A stretch of 64,000 bases of DNA, from assembly GCF_900102055.1 (NCBI RefSeq), contig NZ_FNBA01000001.1, positions 517,085 to 581,084 on the forward strand, read 5' to 3'. This DNA comes from Ulvibacter litoralis (GTDB lineage Bacteria > Bacteroidota > Bacteroidia > Flavobacteriales > Flavobacteriaceae). The notes under the pieces are model-generated. The model was not told the DNA's origin and did no database searches. It saw only the letters and a program-made list of their open reading frames with translations. Of the stretch, positions 23,758-32,969 are shown piece after piece (position 1 is the first letter of the stretch; each line of letters begins with the position of its first letter). A program made the position numbers and the translations under genes.

Positions 23758-24330
23758 ATGCCTGTAAAAATTAGATTACAAAGACATGGTAAAAAAGGGA
23801 AACCTTTTTACTGGATCGTAGCAGCAGATGCACGTTCAAAAAGAGATGGTAAATACTTAGACAAATTAGGTATCTACAACCCAACTGTAAACCCAGCACA
23901 AATTGAACTTGATGTTGATGGTGCAGTTAAATGGCTTCAAAACGGGGCGCAACCAACAGACACAGCTAGAGCAATTCTTTCTTACAAAGGTGCTTTAATG
24001 AAAAACCATTTAGTTGGTGGTGTTCGTAAAGGTGCATTAACCGAAGAACAAGCTGAAGAAAAATTCAATGCTTGGGTAGAAGAAAAAGCAAAAACGGTTG
24101 ACAACAAACGTTCTAAACTTTCTGACGCCAAAGACAAAGTAAAAGCTGAAGCATTAGCTGCTGAAAAAGCAATTAATGAGAAGCGTGCTGCAGATGCTGC
24201 CGCTGCTGCTGCTCCTGCTGTAGAAGAAGTAACTGAAGAAGCTGTTGAAGCAACTGAAGAAGCTCCTGCTGCTGAAGGGACTGCATTAGACCAAGCTGCT
24301 GCTGAAGCAAAAGAAGAAACTAAAGAATAA
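23758..24330 (+). CDS. rpsP: 30S ribosomal protein S16
   Basis: A 190-residue bS16. The N-terminal 80 or so residues are canonical (MPVKIRLQRHGKKGKPFYWI, LGIYNPTVNP, WLQNGAQPTDT). The C-terminal half is a long tail, first charged (KAKTVDNKRSKLSDAKDKVK) and then an Ala/Glu-rich low-complexity run. Many bacterial S16 proteins stop near 80-90 residues; long acidic tails are seen in Bacteroidota. It heads the rpsP-rimM-trmN6 operon, behind a strong promoter and a small leader hairpin. Confidence 0.97.
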   Translation: MPVKIRLQRHGKKGKPFYWIVAADARSKRDGKYLDKLGIYNPTVNPAQIELDVDGAVKWLQNGAQPTDTARAILSYKGALMKNHLVGGVRKGALTEEQAEEKFNAWVEEKAKTVDNKRSKLSDAKDKVKAEALAAEKAINEKRAADAAAAAAPAVEEVTEEAVEATEEAPAAEGTALDQAAAEAKEETKE

Positions 24331-24340
24331 TTTTTAGACG

Positions 24341-24865
24341 ATGCAAAAGGAGAACTGTTTCTACTTAGGCAAAGTCGTTAAAAAATATAGCTTTAAAGGG
24401 GAAATTCTCGTAAAATTAGATACAGACGAACCCGAACTTTTTACTAAAATGGAATCAGTTTTTGTGGAACAACACAAAAACTTGGTTCCATTTTTTATTG
24501 TAAAAAGTTCCCTGCACAAATCGCAATTGCTTCGAATTAAATTTGAAGATGTTGACACCGAAGCCGCTGCAGATGCTTTATTAGGAACCGAATTATACGT
24601 TCCGCTAACTTTTTTACCGAAACTGACCGGAAATAAATTTTACTACCACGAAATTATCGGGTTTACCGTAGAAGATGTTTCCTTCGGAATGGTAGGAACA
24701 ATAACAGGAGTAAACGACACCACTTCGCAAGCCTTGTTTGAAATAGATCGTGATGGAACACAAATCTTGATTCCGATAAACGATTTATTTATTAAAAATG
24801 TAGATCGAGACAAAAACAACATTCTTATGGATGTTCCTGATGGCTTGATCGAACTCTACCTATAA
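24341..24865 (+). CDS. rimM: Ribosome maturation factor RimM
   Basis: A 174-residue 16S rRNA processing factor. The N-terminal RimM barrel starts FYLGKVVKKYSFKGEILVKL and the C-terminal PRC-barrel includes YYHEIIGFTVED and ILIPINDLFIKNVD. RimM binds S19 and assists 30S head assembly. It lies 10 bases after rpsP and its stop overlaps the next start by one base (TAATG). The trmD and rplS genes that often follow rimM elsewhere are absent here. Confidence 0.93.
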   Translation: MQKENCFYLGKVVKKYSFKGEILVKLDTDEPELFTKMESVFVEQHKNLVPFFIVKSSLHKSQLLRIKFEDVDTEAAADALLGTELYVPLTFLPKLTGNKFYYHEIIGFTVEDVSFGMVGTITGVNDTTSQALFEIDRDGTQILIPINDLFIKNVDRDKNNILMDVPDGLIELYL

Positions 24866-25578
24866 TGTCACTTCCTTTTCAATTTAAAGAGTTTACCATT
24901 GCTCAAGATCGCTGTGCCATGAAAATTGGTACCGATGGCGTTCTACTAGGTGCTTGGACGTCTATTGAGAACAATCCGAACTCTATATTAGACCTGGGTA
25001 CAGGAACTGGAATTATCGCTTTACAGTTAGCGCAACGAAGTTATTGCGACCAAATTGACGCCGTCGAAATTGATACCGATGCCTACGAGCAATGCACCGA
25101 TAATTTTGAAAACTCACCTTGGGCCGATCGATTGTTTTGCTACCACGCCTCTGCACAAGAGTTTGCAATGGAAATTGAAGAATCGTATGATTTGATTGTT
25201 TCGAATCCGCCGTTTTATTCTGAAGACTACAAAACAGACGACAAAGCAAGAGATACCGCTCGATTTACCGATGCGCTTCCTTTTGAACATCTTATTGGAT
25301 GTGTACATCAATTACTTTCTGAAGCAGGTACGTTTGCACTCATCCTTCCGAAGAAAGAAGAAGAAAATTTTATTTCTATGGCTGCGGAAGCGGGATTATT
25401 TCCGAAGCGAATTTGTAGGGTTAAAGGCACCCCTACTTCCGAAGAAAAAAGAAGTATGATAACGTTTACCTTTCAAAAAACCAGTCCGAAATTAGAGTCG
25501 CTTACTCTCGAAATCTCAAGGCACGAATACACAGAAGACTACAAAAATTTAGTAAAGGATTTTTATTTAAAAATGTAG
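24865..25578 (+). CDS. trmN6: tRNA1(Val) adenine-37 N6-methyltransferase
   Basis: A 237-residue SAM-dependent methyltransferase of the YfiC/TrmN6 family. Motif I is ILDLGTGTGIIALQLAQR and the catalytic motif is SNPPFYSED, characteristic of N6-adenine methyltransferases. The N-terminus (FKEFTIAQDRCAMKIGTDGV) is also typical of the family. It methylates A37 of tRNA1(Val). Co-translation with rimM, through the one-base overlap, ties it to translation genes. Confidence 0.88.
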   Translation: MSLPFQFKEFTIAQDRCAMKIGTDGVLLGAWTSIENNPNSILDLGTGTGIIALQLAQRSYCDQIDAVEIDTDAYEQCTDNFENSPWADRLFCYHASAQEFAMEIEESYDLIVSNPPFYSEDYKTDDKARDTARFTDALPFEHLIGCVHQLLSEAGTFALILPKKEEENFISMAAEAGLFPKRICRVKGTPTSEEKRSMITFTFQKTSPKLESLTLEISRHEYTEDYKNLVKDFYLKM

Positions 25579-25599
25579 GTCTTTAAACAGGTGATTTTT

Positions 25600-25607
25600 T
25601 ACATTTG
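25600..25607 (+). promoter_or_regulatory. Putative -7 box before the acyl-CoA dehydrogenase gene
   Basis: TACATTTG matches TAnnTTTG and lies 20 bases before the start codon. No good TTG box is seen at the expected distance upstream, so it is only a candidate. Confidence 0.4.
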
Positions 25608-25627
25608 TAGTACTAAAATCGAAACTG

Positions 25628-26806
25628 ATGAAACCTGATTTATTTGAAGCTCCTGATTATTACAATCTTGACGACTTACTTACAGACGAACATAAACTTG
25701 TACGTGATGCTGCCCGTGAATGGGTAAAGCGTGACGTATCTCCTATTATAGAAGACTACGCTCAAAAAGCGGAATTTCCAACACAAATTATTAACGGATT
25801 AGCAAACATTGGTGCTTTCGGACCTTATATTCCTGAAGAATACGGTGGTGCTGGTTTAGACCAAATTTCATACGGTCTTATCATGCAAGAGATAGAACGT
25901 GGTGATAGCGGTGTACGTAGTACTGCATCGGTACAATCGTCACTAGTAATGTATCCAATCTGGAAATACGGAAACGAAGATCAACGTAAAAAATACTTAC
26001 CAAAATTAGCTTCTGGTGAATGGATGGGATGTTTCGGTTTAACCGAACCTGACCACGGAAGTAATCCTGGTGGAATGGTTACCAACTTTAAAGATATGGG
26101 CGACCACTATCTTTTAAACGGAGCCAAAATGTGGATTAGCAACGCTCCTTTTGCACAAGTGGCAGTGGTGTGGGCTAAAAATGAAGAAGGACGTATTCAC
26201 GGATTAATCGTTGAACGCGGTATGGAAGGATTTAGTACGCCAGAAACACATAACAAATGGTCACTACGAGCGTCTTCAACGGGAGAGCTTATTTTTGACA
26301 ATGTAAAAGTGCCGAAAGAAAACTTATTACCGAACAAATCTGGTTTGGGTGCGCCACTTGGCTGTCTAGATTCTGCACGTTTTGGAATTGCTTGGGGCGC
26401 TATTGGAGCAGCAATGGATTGCTACGATACAGCCTTGCGTTATTCGAAAGAAAGAATTCAATTTGGAAAACCAATCGGACAATTTCAATTGCAACAAAAG
26501 AAACTGGCCGAAATGATTACCGAAATTACCAAAGCACAATTATTAACGTGGCGTTTGGGTGTATTACGCAACGAAGACAGAGCAACTTCTGCTCAAATCT
26601 CGATGGCGAAACGCAACAATGTAGACATGGCGATAAACATTGCTCGTGAAGCAAGACAAATGTTAGGCGGTATGGGTATTACTGGCGAATACAGTATTAT
26701 GCGTCACTCTATGAACCTTGAAAGTGTAATCACGTACGAAGGAACACACGACATTCACTTGTTAATTACAGGTATGGACGTAACAGGTTTAAACGCGTTT
26801 AAATAA
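25628..26806 (+). CDS. Acyl-CoA dehydrogenase, glutaryl-CoA dehydrogenase-like
   Basis: A 392-residue flavoenzyme. It has the FAD-contact segment GCFGLTEPDHGSNPGG, WISNAP, and the catalytic base Glu371 in ITYEGTHDIH, the position used by glutaryl-CoA dehydrogenase. It would oxidise glutaryl-CoA, decarboxylating it to crotonyl-CoA in lysine and tryptophan breakdown, and pass electrons to ETF. A saccharopine-dehydrogenase-like gene at 50238 may belong to the same lysine route, but it is not linked. It is a single gene with its own terminator. Confidence 0.88.
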   Translation: MKPDLFEAPDYYNLDDLLTDEHKLVRDAAREWVKRDVSPIIEDYAQKAEFPTQIINGLANIGAFGPYIPEEYGGAGLDQISYGLIMQEIERGDSGVRSTASVQSSLVMYPIWKYGNEDQRKKYLPKLASGEWMGCFGLTEPDHGSNPGGMVTNFKDMGDHYLLNGAKMWISNAPFAQVAVVWAKNEEGRIHGLIVERGMEGFSTPETHNKWSLRASSTGELIFDNVKVPKENLLPNKSGLGAPLGCLDSARFGIAWGAIGAAMDCYDTALRYSKERIQFGKPIGQFQLQQKKLAEMITEITKAQLLTWRLGVLRNEDRATSAQISMAKRNNVDMAINIAREARQMLGGMGITGEYSIMRHSMNLESVITYEGTHDIHLLITGMDVTGLNAFK

Positions 26807-26835
26807 TAGCACCCCTATTATTAAACTTATCTTAA

Positions 26836-26869
26836 AGGCTTCACTTCTTAGTGAAGCCTATTTATTTTT
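26836..26869 (+). terminator. Terminator after the acyl-CoA dehydrogenase gene
   Basis: AGGCTTCACT-tctt-AGTGAAGCCT is a perfect 10-bp stem followed by ATTTATTTTTG. Confidence 0.88.
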
Positions 26870-26882
26870 GTGATAAAAAACT

Positions 26883-27659
26883 ATGATTTCTGAACTAAAC
26901 AAACGCATTACACCCTACCGAAACACTCTAATAAATCACCCGTTATATAGTGAAATAAAAACGCCAGAACACTTAAAACTCTTTATGGAGTATCATGTTT
27001 TTGCCGTTTGGGATTTTATGTCGTTACTGAAAGCACTTCAAAATGGATTAACGTGTACCACCTTACCTTGGAAACCTGTTGGAAATCCAGAAACGCGCTA
27101 TCTAATTAACGAAATTGTTTTAGCTGAAGAAACCGACATCAATAGACATGGAGAACGCGAAAGTCATTTTGAAATGTACCTTAACGCGATGAAAAAATCG
27201 AATGCAGAAACAAGTAATATTCTTTCATTTTTAAAAGCTTCGGAAACTGAAAAAGATATTTTAAAGCTGATAGATACACATCCTATTCCCGCAGCTGTTA
27301 AAACCTTTTTACGTTTTACTTTTGAAACTATTTCAGAAGGAAAAATGCACAAAATAGCGGCTGCTTTCACCTTCGGAAGAGAAGATTTAATTCCGCAAAT
27401 GTTCTCATCTATCATTGAAAAGATTCAGCAAAACTTTCCAAAACATGACCTTACAGATTTTAAGTATTACTTTGACCGTCATATTGAACTGGACGAAGAC
27501 GAACATGGTCCGATGGCCCTGCAAATGGTTACACAGCTTTGCGGAAACGACGGAAAAAAATGGCGCGAAGTAGAACAAGTTACCGTTGCTTCCCTAGAAG
27601 CAAGAGAAGCCCTTTGGGAAGGCATCCTTTCAGAAATATTGAACCCTAAACTTGCATAG
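26883..27659 (+). CDS. DUF3050 domain protein
   Basis: A 258-residue all-helical protein of the DUF3050 family, which is related in fold to heme-oxygenase-like proteins. Characteristic segments are FMEYHVFAVWDFMSLLKALQ, LINEIVLAEETD, and YYFDRHIELDEDEHGPMAL, with several His/Glu residues placed as in diiron or heme-oxygenase-like folds. The reaction is unknown. It lies between the acyl-CoA dehydrogenase terminator and a metallophosphoesterase gene 40 bases downstream. Confidence 0.85.
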   Translation: MISELNKRITPYRNTLINHPLYSEIKTPEHLKLFMEYHVFAVWDFMSLLKALQNGLTCTTLPWKPVGNPETRYLINEIVLAEETDINRHGERESHFEMYLNAMKKSNAETSNILSFLKASETEKDILKLIDTHPIPAAVKTFLRFTFETISEGKMHKIAAAFTFGREDLIPQMFSSIIEKIQQNFPKHDLTDFKYYFDRHIELDEDEHGPMALQMVTQLCGNDGKKWREVEQVTVASLEAREALWEGILSEILNPKLA

Positions 27660-27699
27660 CTGCAATCCCATAGTGTATCTTTAAACAAAAGAAAAAGGT

Positions 27700-28596
27700 A
27701 TGTCCTCTCAAACCAGAATCAGTCGTGCCTACGATACGGCACGACGAATCTCATTTAACGACGATTCGAAATTCGTGATTTTTAGCGATTGTCATCGGGG
27801 TGACAATAGTTTTGCAGACGATTTTGCCAACAACAGAAATATCTATTTTCACGCCCTTCAGCATTACTACAATGAAGGGCACACCTATTGCGAAATAGGA
27901 GATGGCGACGAGCTCTGGGAAAACATAGAGTTTAAATCAATATTTGAAGCGCATAAAAACGTGTACGATTTAATGCGTCTTTTTTTTGTGGAAGGAAGGT
28001 TACATCGTTTGGTTGGGAATCATGATATGGTCTATCGAAACAAGCGTTTTGTAGAAAAAAATTTACACAGCTATTTTGATAAAGTGACTGCCAAAGACGT
28101 TCCGTTATTTCCAGGTATTTCATTTCCTGAAGGCTTGGTTTTAAACCATGAAACCACGGGCCAAGAACTCTTTTTCTTGCATGGGCATCAAGCCGATTGG
28201 ATGAACTATCGCGGTTGGAAATTTAATCGCTTTATGGTACGAGCCGTATGGCGACAATTGCAAATTTTTGGAATAGGAGATCCAACCAGTCCCGCTAAAA
28301 ACTATAAAGAGCTTATAAAAGTAGAACGACGCACCAAAAAATGGATTGCTGCAAACAAAAATATTTTCACGGTCATTGGACACACGCATCGCCCTCGTTT
28401 TCCAGAGCCAGGAGACATTGCTTTTTTTAACGATGGAAGCTGTGTACACCCAAGAAGTATTACAGGTTTAGAGATAGAAAATGGAGAAATCTCGTTAATA
28501 AAGTGGCAAATAGCAACCACCAAAGACGGAACTCTTAAAGTGATTCGAGTATTGCTAGAAGGGCCGCAGAAGCTAATAGATTATAAAACAGAATAG
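27700..28596 (+). CDS. Calcineurin-like metallophosphoesterase
   Basis: A 298-residue phosphoesterase with the family's metal-binding series: D30-C-H32 (IFSDCHRGDN), GDGDE (67-71), G106-N-H-D109 (LVGNHDMVY), then HGHQADW and VIGHTHRPRF in the second half. It has no signal peptide, so it is cytoplasmic. The substrate could be a nucleotide, phospholipid or phosphoprotein; the sequence does not say. TATCTTTA, a near match to the -7 consensus, lies at 27676. Confidence 0.88.
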   Translation: MSSQTRISRAYDTARRISFNDDSKFVIFSDCHRGDNSFADDFANNRNIYFHALQHYYNEGHTYCEIGDGDELWENIEFKSIFEAHKNVYDLMRLFFVEGRLHRLVGNHDMVYRNKRFVEKNLHSYFDKVTAKDVPLFPGISFPEGLVLNHETTGQELFFLHGHQADWMNYRGWKFNRFMVRAVWRQLQIFGIGDPTSPAKNYKELIKVERRTKKWIAANKNIFTVIGHTHRPRFPEPGDIAFFNDGSCVHPRSITGLEIENGEISLIKWQIATTKDGTLKVIRVLLEGPQKLIDYKTE

Positions 28597-28612
28597 CCTT
28601 ACTGCACACTCC

Positions 28613-29749
28613 TTACAGCTCCCTATCTTGTGCCAATGTTGCGTCGAAACTAGTTGCATTTCGGTTGCTTTTCGCAACCTTTCTGTGTTCCAATTCTTCT
28701 TTAAGTAATTTTTCTTGAACAGCTTGCATCTCTTTTGAAATTCTAATGATTTTTAATTGACGGAATAGCAATACCGTTATGAGCACTGCCCCAATGGCAA
28801 CTAAAATATAAATAAAATTTGTAAGTGTTGTTTTTTGAGAGGCTAAGGCTAGCTTTTCTCGATTTTTTGAAAGCTCCGAATTAAGTTCTAATATTTCAAC
28901 TTTACTCAGCTCTTTGGCAGTACGCAAGCTATCTCGTAACACAGCGTGTTCCTTATAATATGTTAACGCTTCTTCATAATTTTCTTCCTGTTTATAAAGA
29001 GTATATAAAAGTTCTGAAGCTTCAGATACTGCTTTAAGGTTGTCGTCTTCTTTGGCTAATTTTAAAGACAATAAAGCTTCTTTTTTTGCTTCCTCTTGAT
29101 TCTGAAGCGCTAAAAAAACGCGCCCATAATTTAGATGCACAGAAGCAAAATCCATCTCTAACAACTCTAACAATTCTAGTGACCGTTCTAGATACGATCG
29201 AGAAGTTTCAATCTCCCCATTTAAAAAAGAGGTTTCTCCTAAATTGATATAATCTATTGCGAGTCCGATAGAATCATTTTCTCGCAACGAAATTTCAATA
29301 GCCCTCTCGTAATTGTCTTTTGCATTTGGAAAATCTTTCATATCCAAATAAAGACCTCCAATGTTGCTATAAATTACACTTAAGTTTCTGCTATCTCCTA
29401 ATTTTAGTACAATATCTCTCGTTGCCTTGTATTTTTGAAGTGCCATTTCAAAATTCCCCAAAGAGGTATAAATCAGACCCAAATTAAACAAAGCTCTTCC
29501 TTCTTCGTCTTCATTATCATGCTCTTTGGCTAGAGAATACGCTTTTTCTGTATAATAAAAAGCACTGTCATGGTAAATCTGACTGTCAAAATAGCGCTCG
29601 CCGATAGTACCCAATAATTCAATAGTACGTTCTGGATTGGTTTCCTTTTGAAGTAAAAATGTGAGGCTATCAATGGCTCTCTGTTGCCCAATAGCTGGTA
29701 CAGCAAATAGAAGTATTAATAAGAATAAACCTTTAAATTTAAAAAGCAT
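28613..29749 (-). CDS. TPR protein with C-terminal membrane anchor
   Basis: A 378-residue protein: signal peptide (MLFKFKGLFLLILLFAVPAIG), then about six tetratricopeptide repeats (residues 30-265, such as GRALFNLGLIYTSLGNFEMA and SVIYSNIGGLYLDMKDFPNA), a coiled coil, and a transmembrane segment (FIYILVAIGAVLITVLLF). It ends after a charged helix of about 45 residues. In Bacteroidota this periplasmic-TPR plus membrane layout usually continues into a histidine kinase or LuxR domain; here no such domain follows, so it is a short relative or a truncated sensor. The ligand is unknown. Confidence 0.82.
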   Translation of the reverse strand: MLFKFKGLFLLILLFAVPAIGQQRAIDSLTFLLQKETNPERTIELLGTIGERYFDSQIYHDSAFYYTEKAYSLAKEHDNEDEEGRALFNLGLIYTSLGNFEMALQKYKATRDIVLKLGDSRNLSVIYSNIGGLYLDMKDFPNAKDNYERAIEISLRENDSIGLAIDYINLGETSFLNGEIETSRSYLERSLELLELLEMDFASVHLNYGRVFLALQNQEEAKKEALLSLKLAKEDDNLKAVSEASELLYTLYKQEENYEEALTYYKEHAVLRDSLRTAKELSKVEILELNSELSKNREKLALASQKTTLTNFIYILVAIGAVLITVLLFRQLKIIRISKEMQAVQEKLLKEELEHRKVAKSNRNATSFDATLAQDREL

Positions 29750-29830
29750 GCAACTACTTTGAGAAAACCAAATATAGTGTTTTTTAAAAAAGGAGGATTA
29801 TCCAGTAACTTTGCTTCAAGACAAGCAATA

Positions 29831-30163
29831 TTAACTTTCAGGAGCCAACGTTACTTTCAAACCTTTCAGTTCAGGATGAATGTGGATTTGGCATCCCAAT
29901 CTACTGTTCTCTTTTACATGAAATGCTTCCGCTAGCATAGCTTCTTCATCATCGCCCATTTCAGGCAATTCAGTATCACTTTCAACATAACACTGGCAAG
30001 ATGCACACATTGCCATTCCGCCACAAATTCCGATGGTACCCTCAGGAGCCAACTCGTACGATCGTACCACCTCCATTAAATTCATGTTCATATCGGTAGG
30101 CGCAAGCACTTCATGTGTCACACCGTCACGATCTACAATGGTAATGTTTATATCTTGTTCCAT
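29831..30163 (-). CDS. 2Fe-2S ferredoxin (adrenodoxin type)
   Basis: A 110-residue ferredoxin with Cys ligands C47, C53, C56 (CGGMAMCASC) and C91 (LGCQIH), the adrenodoxin spacing. It carries electrons in the cytoplasm. It lies after a ferredoxin reductase gene, with only intergenic element copy B between, so the two probably form a redox pair: NADPH, reductase, ferredoxin, then unidentified acceptors. Nearby NifU and Mrp genes suggest a link to Fe-S cluster supply. Confidence 0.92.
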   Translation of the reverse strand: MEQDINITIVDRDGVTHEVLAPTDMNMNLMEVVRSYELAPEGTIGICGGMAMCASCQCYVESDTELPEMGDDEEAMLAEAFHVKENSRLGCQIHIHPELKGLKVTLAPES

Positions 30164-30174
30164 ACTACTATTTT

Positions 30175-30289
30175 GGGCGTTTCCTCTTTCGCTACCGCTA
30201 CAGAGGGGCGGGCTTTCACTACTCGCTTCAAAAATGCTTTTTCAGAAAACCATTTTTAAAGCTCAAACACACCGTTCAATCCCTAACGC
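30175..30289 (-). repeat. Intergenic double-hairpin element, copy B
   Basis: On the minus strand it reads GCGTTAGGGATTGAACGG, a hairpin (AAAAATG...CATTTTT), GCGAGTAGTGAAAGCCCGCC, a second hairpin (CCTCT...AGAGG), then GAAACGCCC. The flanks are nearly identical to copy A at 18165-18279, while both hairpins differ in sequence but still pair. It fills the whole gap between the reductase stop and the ferredoxin start. Confidence 0.8.
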
Positions 30290-30292
30290 ACA

Positions 30293-31345
30293 TTAATCGA
30301 TTGCTTTTACAACTGCCTTCGGAGCTTCTTTTTTAGTTCCATCAAAGCCCTCTACACCACCAACGGTTGTGTATTTCATCACATATCGCTTATCTGGATA
30401 AATACGCTGAAAAGCGCTCTGACACATCAAGGTTGCTTCGTGAAACCCACAAAGTATCAGTTTTAATTTCCCTGGATACGTATTTACATCCCCAATGGCA
30501 TAAATACCCGGAATATTGGTTTGATAATCTAAGCTATTATCTACTTTAATGGCATTTTTTTCAATTTCTAATCCCCAATCGGCAATCGGCCCTAATTTAG
30601 GCGCCAAACCAAACAACGGAATAAAAGCATCGCATGCCAATGTAAACTCTTCAGCTTCTTTTTTAATTACAACTCCTTCAACTTTATCTTCTCCTACCAA
30701 TCCTACTACTTCAGCAGGTGTCACTAAATTTATTTTTCCAAGATTTTTTAATTCCTGAACTTTTTCAACACTATCTAACGCACCTCTAAATTCGTTTCTT
30801 CTGTGAATTAACGTGACACTTTCAGCAATATCGGTTAGAAAAATGCTCCAATCCAACGCAGAGTCACCTCCACCAGAAATAACCACATTTTTATTGCGAT
30901 ACACTTCCGGATCACGAATCATATAGCTAACGCCTTTGTCTTCGTAAGCATCGATGCCTGAAATAGGTGGTTTTCTAGGTTCAAAACTCCCTAAACCTCC
31001 TGCAATAGCAACTACAGGAGCGTGGTGTTTTGTTCCTTTAGAAGTGGTTACGATAAACGTACCATCATCTAATTTGTCGATAGTCTCAGCACGTTCGCCT
31101 AAGGTAAATCCTGGTTGAAAAGGCTCAATCTGCTTCATCAAATTGTCTACCAAATCTCCTGCAAGAACTTCAGGAAAGGCTGGAATATCGTAAATAGGTT
31201 TTTTGGGATATATCTCCGAGCATTGTCCGCCAGGCTGTGGCAATGCATCTATTAAATGGCACTTTAATTTTAATAATCCTGCTTCAAAAACGGTAAAAAG
31301 ACCTGTTGGCCCTGCGCCAATTATAAGTATGTCTGTTTCTATCAT
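30293..31345 (-). CDS. Ferredoxin-NADP+ reductase, thioredoxin-reductase-like type
   Basis: A 350-residue flavoprotein. The FAD-binding motif is IIGAGPTGLF (7-16), the NADPH motif is ISGGGDSALDW, and the C-terminal FAD segment is IYAIGDVNTYPGKL. The CxxC pair of true thioredoxin reductases is absent, which places it in the YumC-like ferredoxin reductase group. It would reduce the ferredoxin encoded downstream. Confidence 0.9.
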   Translation of the reverse strand: MIETDILIIGAGPTGLFTVFEAGLLKLKCHLIDALPQPGGQCSEIYPKKPIYDIPAFPEVLAGDLVDNLMKQIEPFQPGFTLGERAETIDKLDDGTFIVTTSKGTKHHAPVVAIAGGLGSFEPRKPPISGIDAYEDKGVSYMIRDPEVYRNKNVVISGGGDSALDWSIFLTDIAESVTLIHRRNEFRGALDSVEKVQELKNLGKINLVTPAEVVGLVGEDKVEGVVIKKEAEEFTLACDAFIPLFGLAPKLGPIADWGLEIEKNAIKVDNSLDYQTNIPGIYAIGDVNTYPGKLKLILCGFHEATLMCQSAFQRIYPDKRYVMKYTTVGGVEGFDGTKKEAPKAVVKAID

Positions 31346-31417
31346 GTAAAACGACCTTGTAATATTTTATTCAAAAGTAAAACTATCCAACTATTTAAAA
31401 AGTGATAATTATCACGT

Positions 31418-31657
31418 TTACGCTACATTAATCACCTCTTCAATTTGAGGCGCATGTTTTTTAATTGTCATTTCTACCCCACTTTTAAGTGTCATCTGAT
31501 TTACGGAGCAACCCACGCATGCACCTTCCAATTGTACCTTCACAATTTTACCATCGTCTATCGATACAAGTGAAATATCACCGCCATCACTTTGTAAAAA
31601 AGGTCGAATCTCATCTAGAGCTGCTTCCACCTTTGTTGTTAGTTCTTGTGTTGTCAT
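31418..31657 (-). CDS. NifU-like Fe-S scaffold protein
   Basis: A 79-residue protein made of the NifU C-terminal domain with the CxxC pair C47/C50 (GACVGCSVNQMTLKSG), which holds an Fe-S cluster for delivery to target proteins. It lies one base after the mrp stop, so the two are co-transcribed. The pairing of a NifU-type carrier with an Mrp-type ATPase is common in Bacteroidota Fe-S assembly. Cytoplasmic. Confidence 0.93.
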   Translation of the reverse strand: MTTQELTTKVEAALDEIRPFLQSDGGDISLVSIDDGKIVKVQLEGACVGCSVNQMTLKSGVEMTIKKHAPQIEEVINVA

Positions 31658-31658
31658 A

Positions 31659-32798
31659 TTATTTTTTTACGGAGCTACAACCTGCCATTGTAGTTATTTT
31701 TATTGCTTCAGTAGGTGGTAAAGATTCGTTTCTTCGCACCGTTTCGGCGACTACATTTTTAGTGATAGTTTCAAAAGCGGTTTCAATAGCTGTAGCAGTT
31801 TGCATTGCTGCAGGACGTCCTGCATCTCCAGCTTCTCGAATACTTTGCACCAATGGAATCTCTCCTAAAAATGGCACTTGTAAATCTTCAGAAAGGTTTT
31901 TTGCTCCTTCTTTTCCAAAGATATAATATTTATTTTCTGGCAATTCTTCTGGTGTGAAGTACGCCATATTCTCGATAATTCCTAACACAGGAACATCGAT
32001 GTTTTCTTGTTGAAACATAGCAACTCCTTTACGAGCATCTGCCAACGCAACGGTTTGTGGTGTACTCACAACCACTGCTCCTGTAATTGGCAACGATTGC
32101 ATTATACTTAAATGGATATCTCCTGTTCCTGGAGGTAAATCGATAAGCATAAAATCTAGCTCGCCCCAAGCAGCATCAAAAATTAATTGATTTAATGCTT
32201 TGGCTGCCATTGGCCCTCTCCAAATTACCGCTTGATCGGGTTGCGTAAAGAACCCAATAGACAATACTTTTACTCCGTAATTTTCGATGGGTTTCATTTT
32301 GCTTTTTCCATCAACATTGATAGACAATGGCTTTTCTAATGCCACATCGAACATAATTGGAATGGAAGGTCCGTAAATATCGGCATCTAAAATTCCCACT
32401 TTAAAACCCATTTTTGAAAGCGTTACCGCCAAGTTTGCTGTCACTGTAGATTTCCCTACACCTCCTTTACCCGAAGCAACGGCAACGATATTTTGGATTC
32501 CCGGAATTGGTTTTCCTTTTATAAGATTTGGGTTTTGCTTTGCTGGAGGTGCTTCAACAGTAATGTTAACAACTACTTTTGCATCTGCAAATACCTTTTC
32601 CTGAATTACTTTTATAACATCAGCTTCTGCTCTTTTCTTAATATGTAAGGCTGGAGTACTTAGTTTTAAATCAACAATAACCTCATCGGCAAACGTAACA
32701 ACATTTTGTACTTGCCCGCTTTCTACCATATTCTTTCCTTCGCCAGCTACTGTAATTGTTTCTAAAGCGCTTAGAATATCTTGCTTCGTAATCTTCAT
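31659..32798 (-). CDS. mrp: Mrp/ApbC Fe-S cluster carrier ATPase
   Basis: A 379-residue P-loop ATPase. The N-terminal 90 residues are a DUF59/MIP18-like domain (ILSALETITVAGEGKNMVES). The core carries the deviant Walker A GKGGVGKST, ILDADIYGPS and the segment MLIDLPPGTGD. The C-terminus has only one Cys pair candidate (AGCSSVKK), so cluster-binding residues differ from ApbC with CxxC. I start at MKITKQDIL; the longer frame would begin inside a -7 box (TATATTTG) upstream. It is followed by nifU in one operon. Confidence 0.92.
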   Translation of the reverse strand: MKITKQDILSALETITVAGEGKNMVESGQVQNVVTFADEVIVDLKLSTPALHIKKRAEADVIKVIQEKVFADAKVVVNITVEAPPAKQNPNLIKGKPIPGIQNIVAVASGKGGVGKSTVTANLAVTLSKMGFKVGILDADIYGPSIPIMFDVALEKPLSINVDGKSKMKPIENYGVKVLSIGFFTQPDQAVIWRGPMAAKALNQLIFDAAWGELDFMLIDLPPGTGDIHLSIMQSLPITGAVVVSTPQTVALADARKGVAMFQQENIDVPVLGIIENMAYFTPEELPENKYYIFGKEGAKNLSEDLQVPFLGEIPLVQSIREAGDAGRPAAMQTATAIETAFETITKNVVAETVRRNESLPPTEAIKITTMAGCSSVKK

Positions 32799-32969
32799 AA
32801 ATCGTATAATATTTAGATTGATTCTAAAGTGCAAATATAACGGTAAATCTTCGGAAAAGGAAGCCCAACCATTGAAATGATTTATAGTATAATAAGCAAT
32901 TATGTGAGAGGTGCATAATTATTGATTTTCAGAAAAAAAGAAGACTTCGTATTGCAAAAAAAGAAACCG

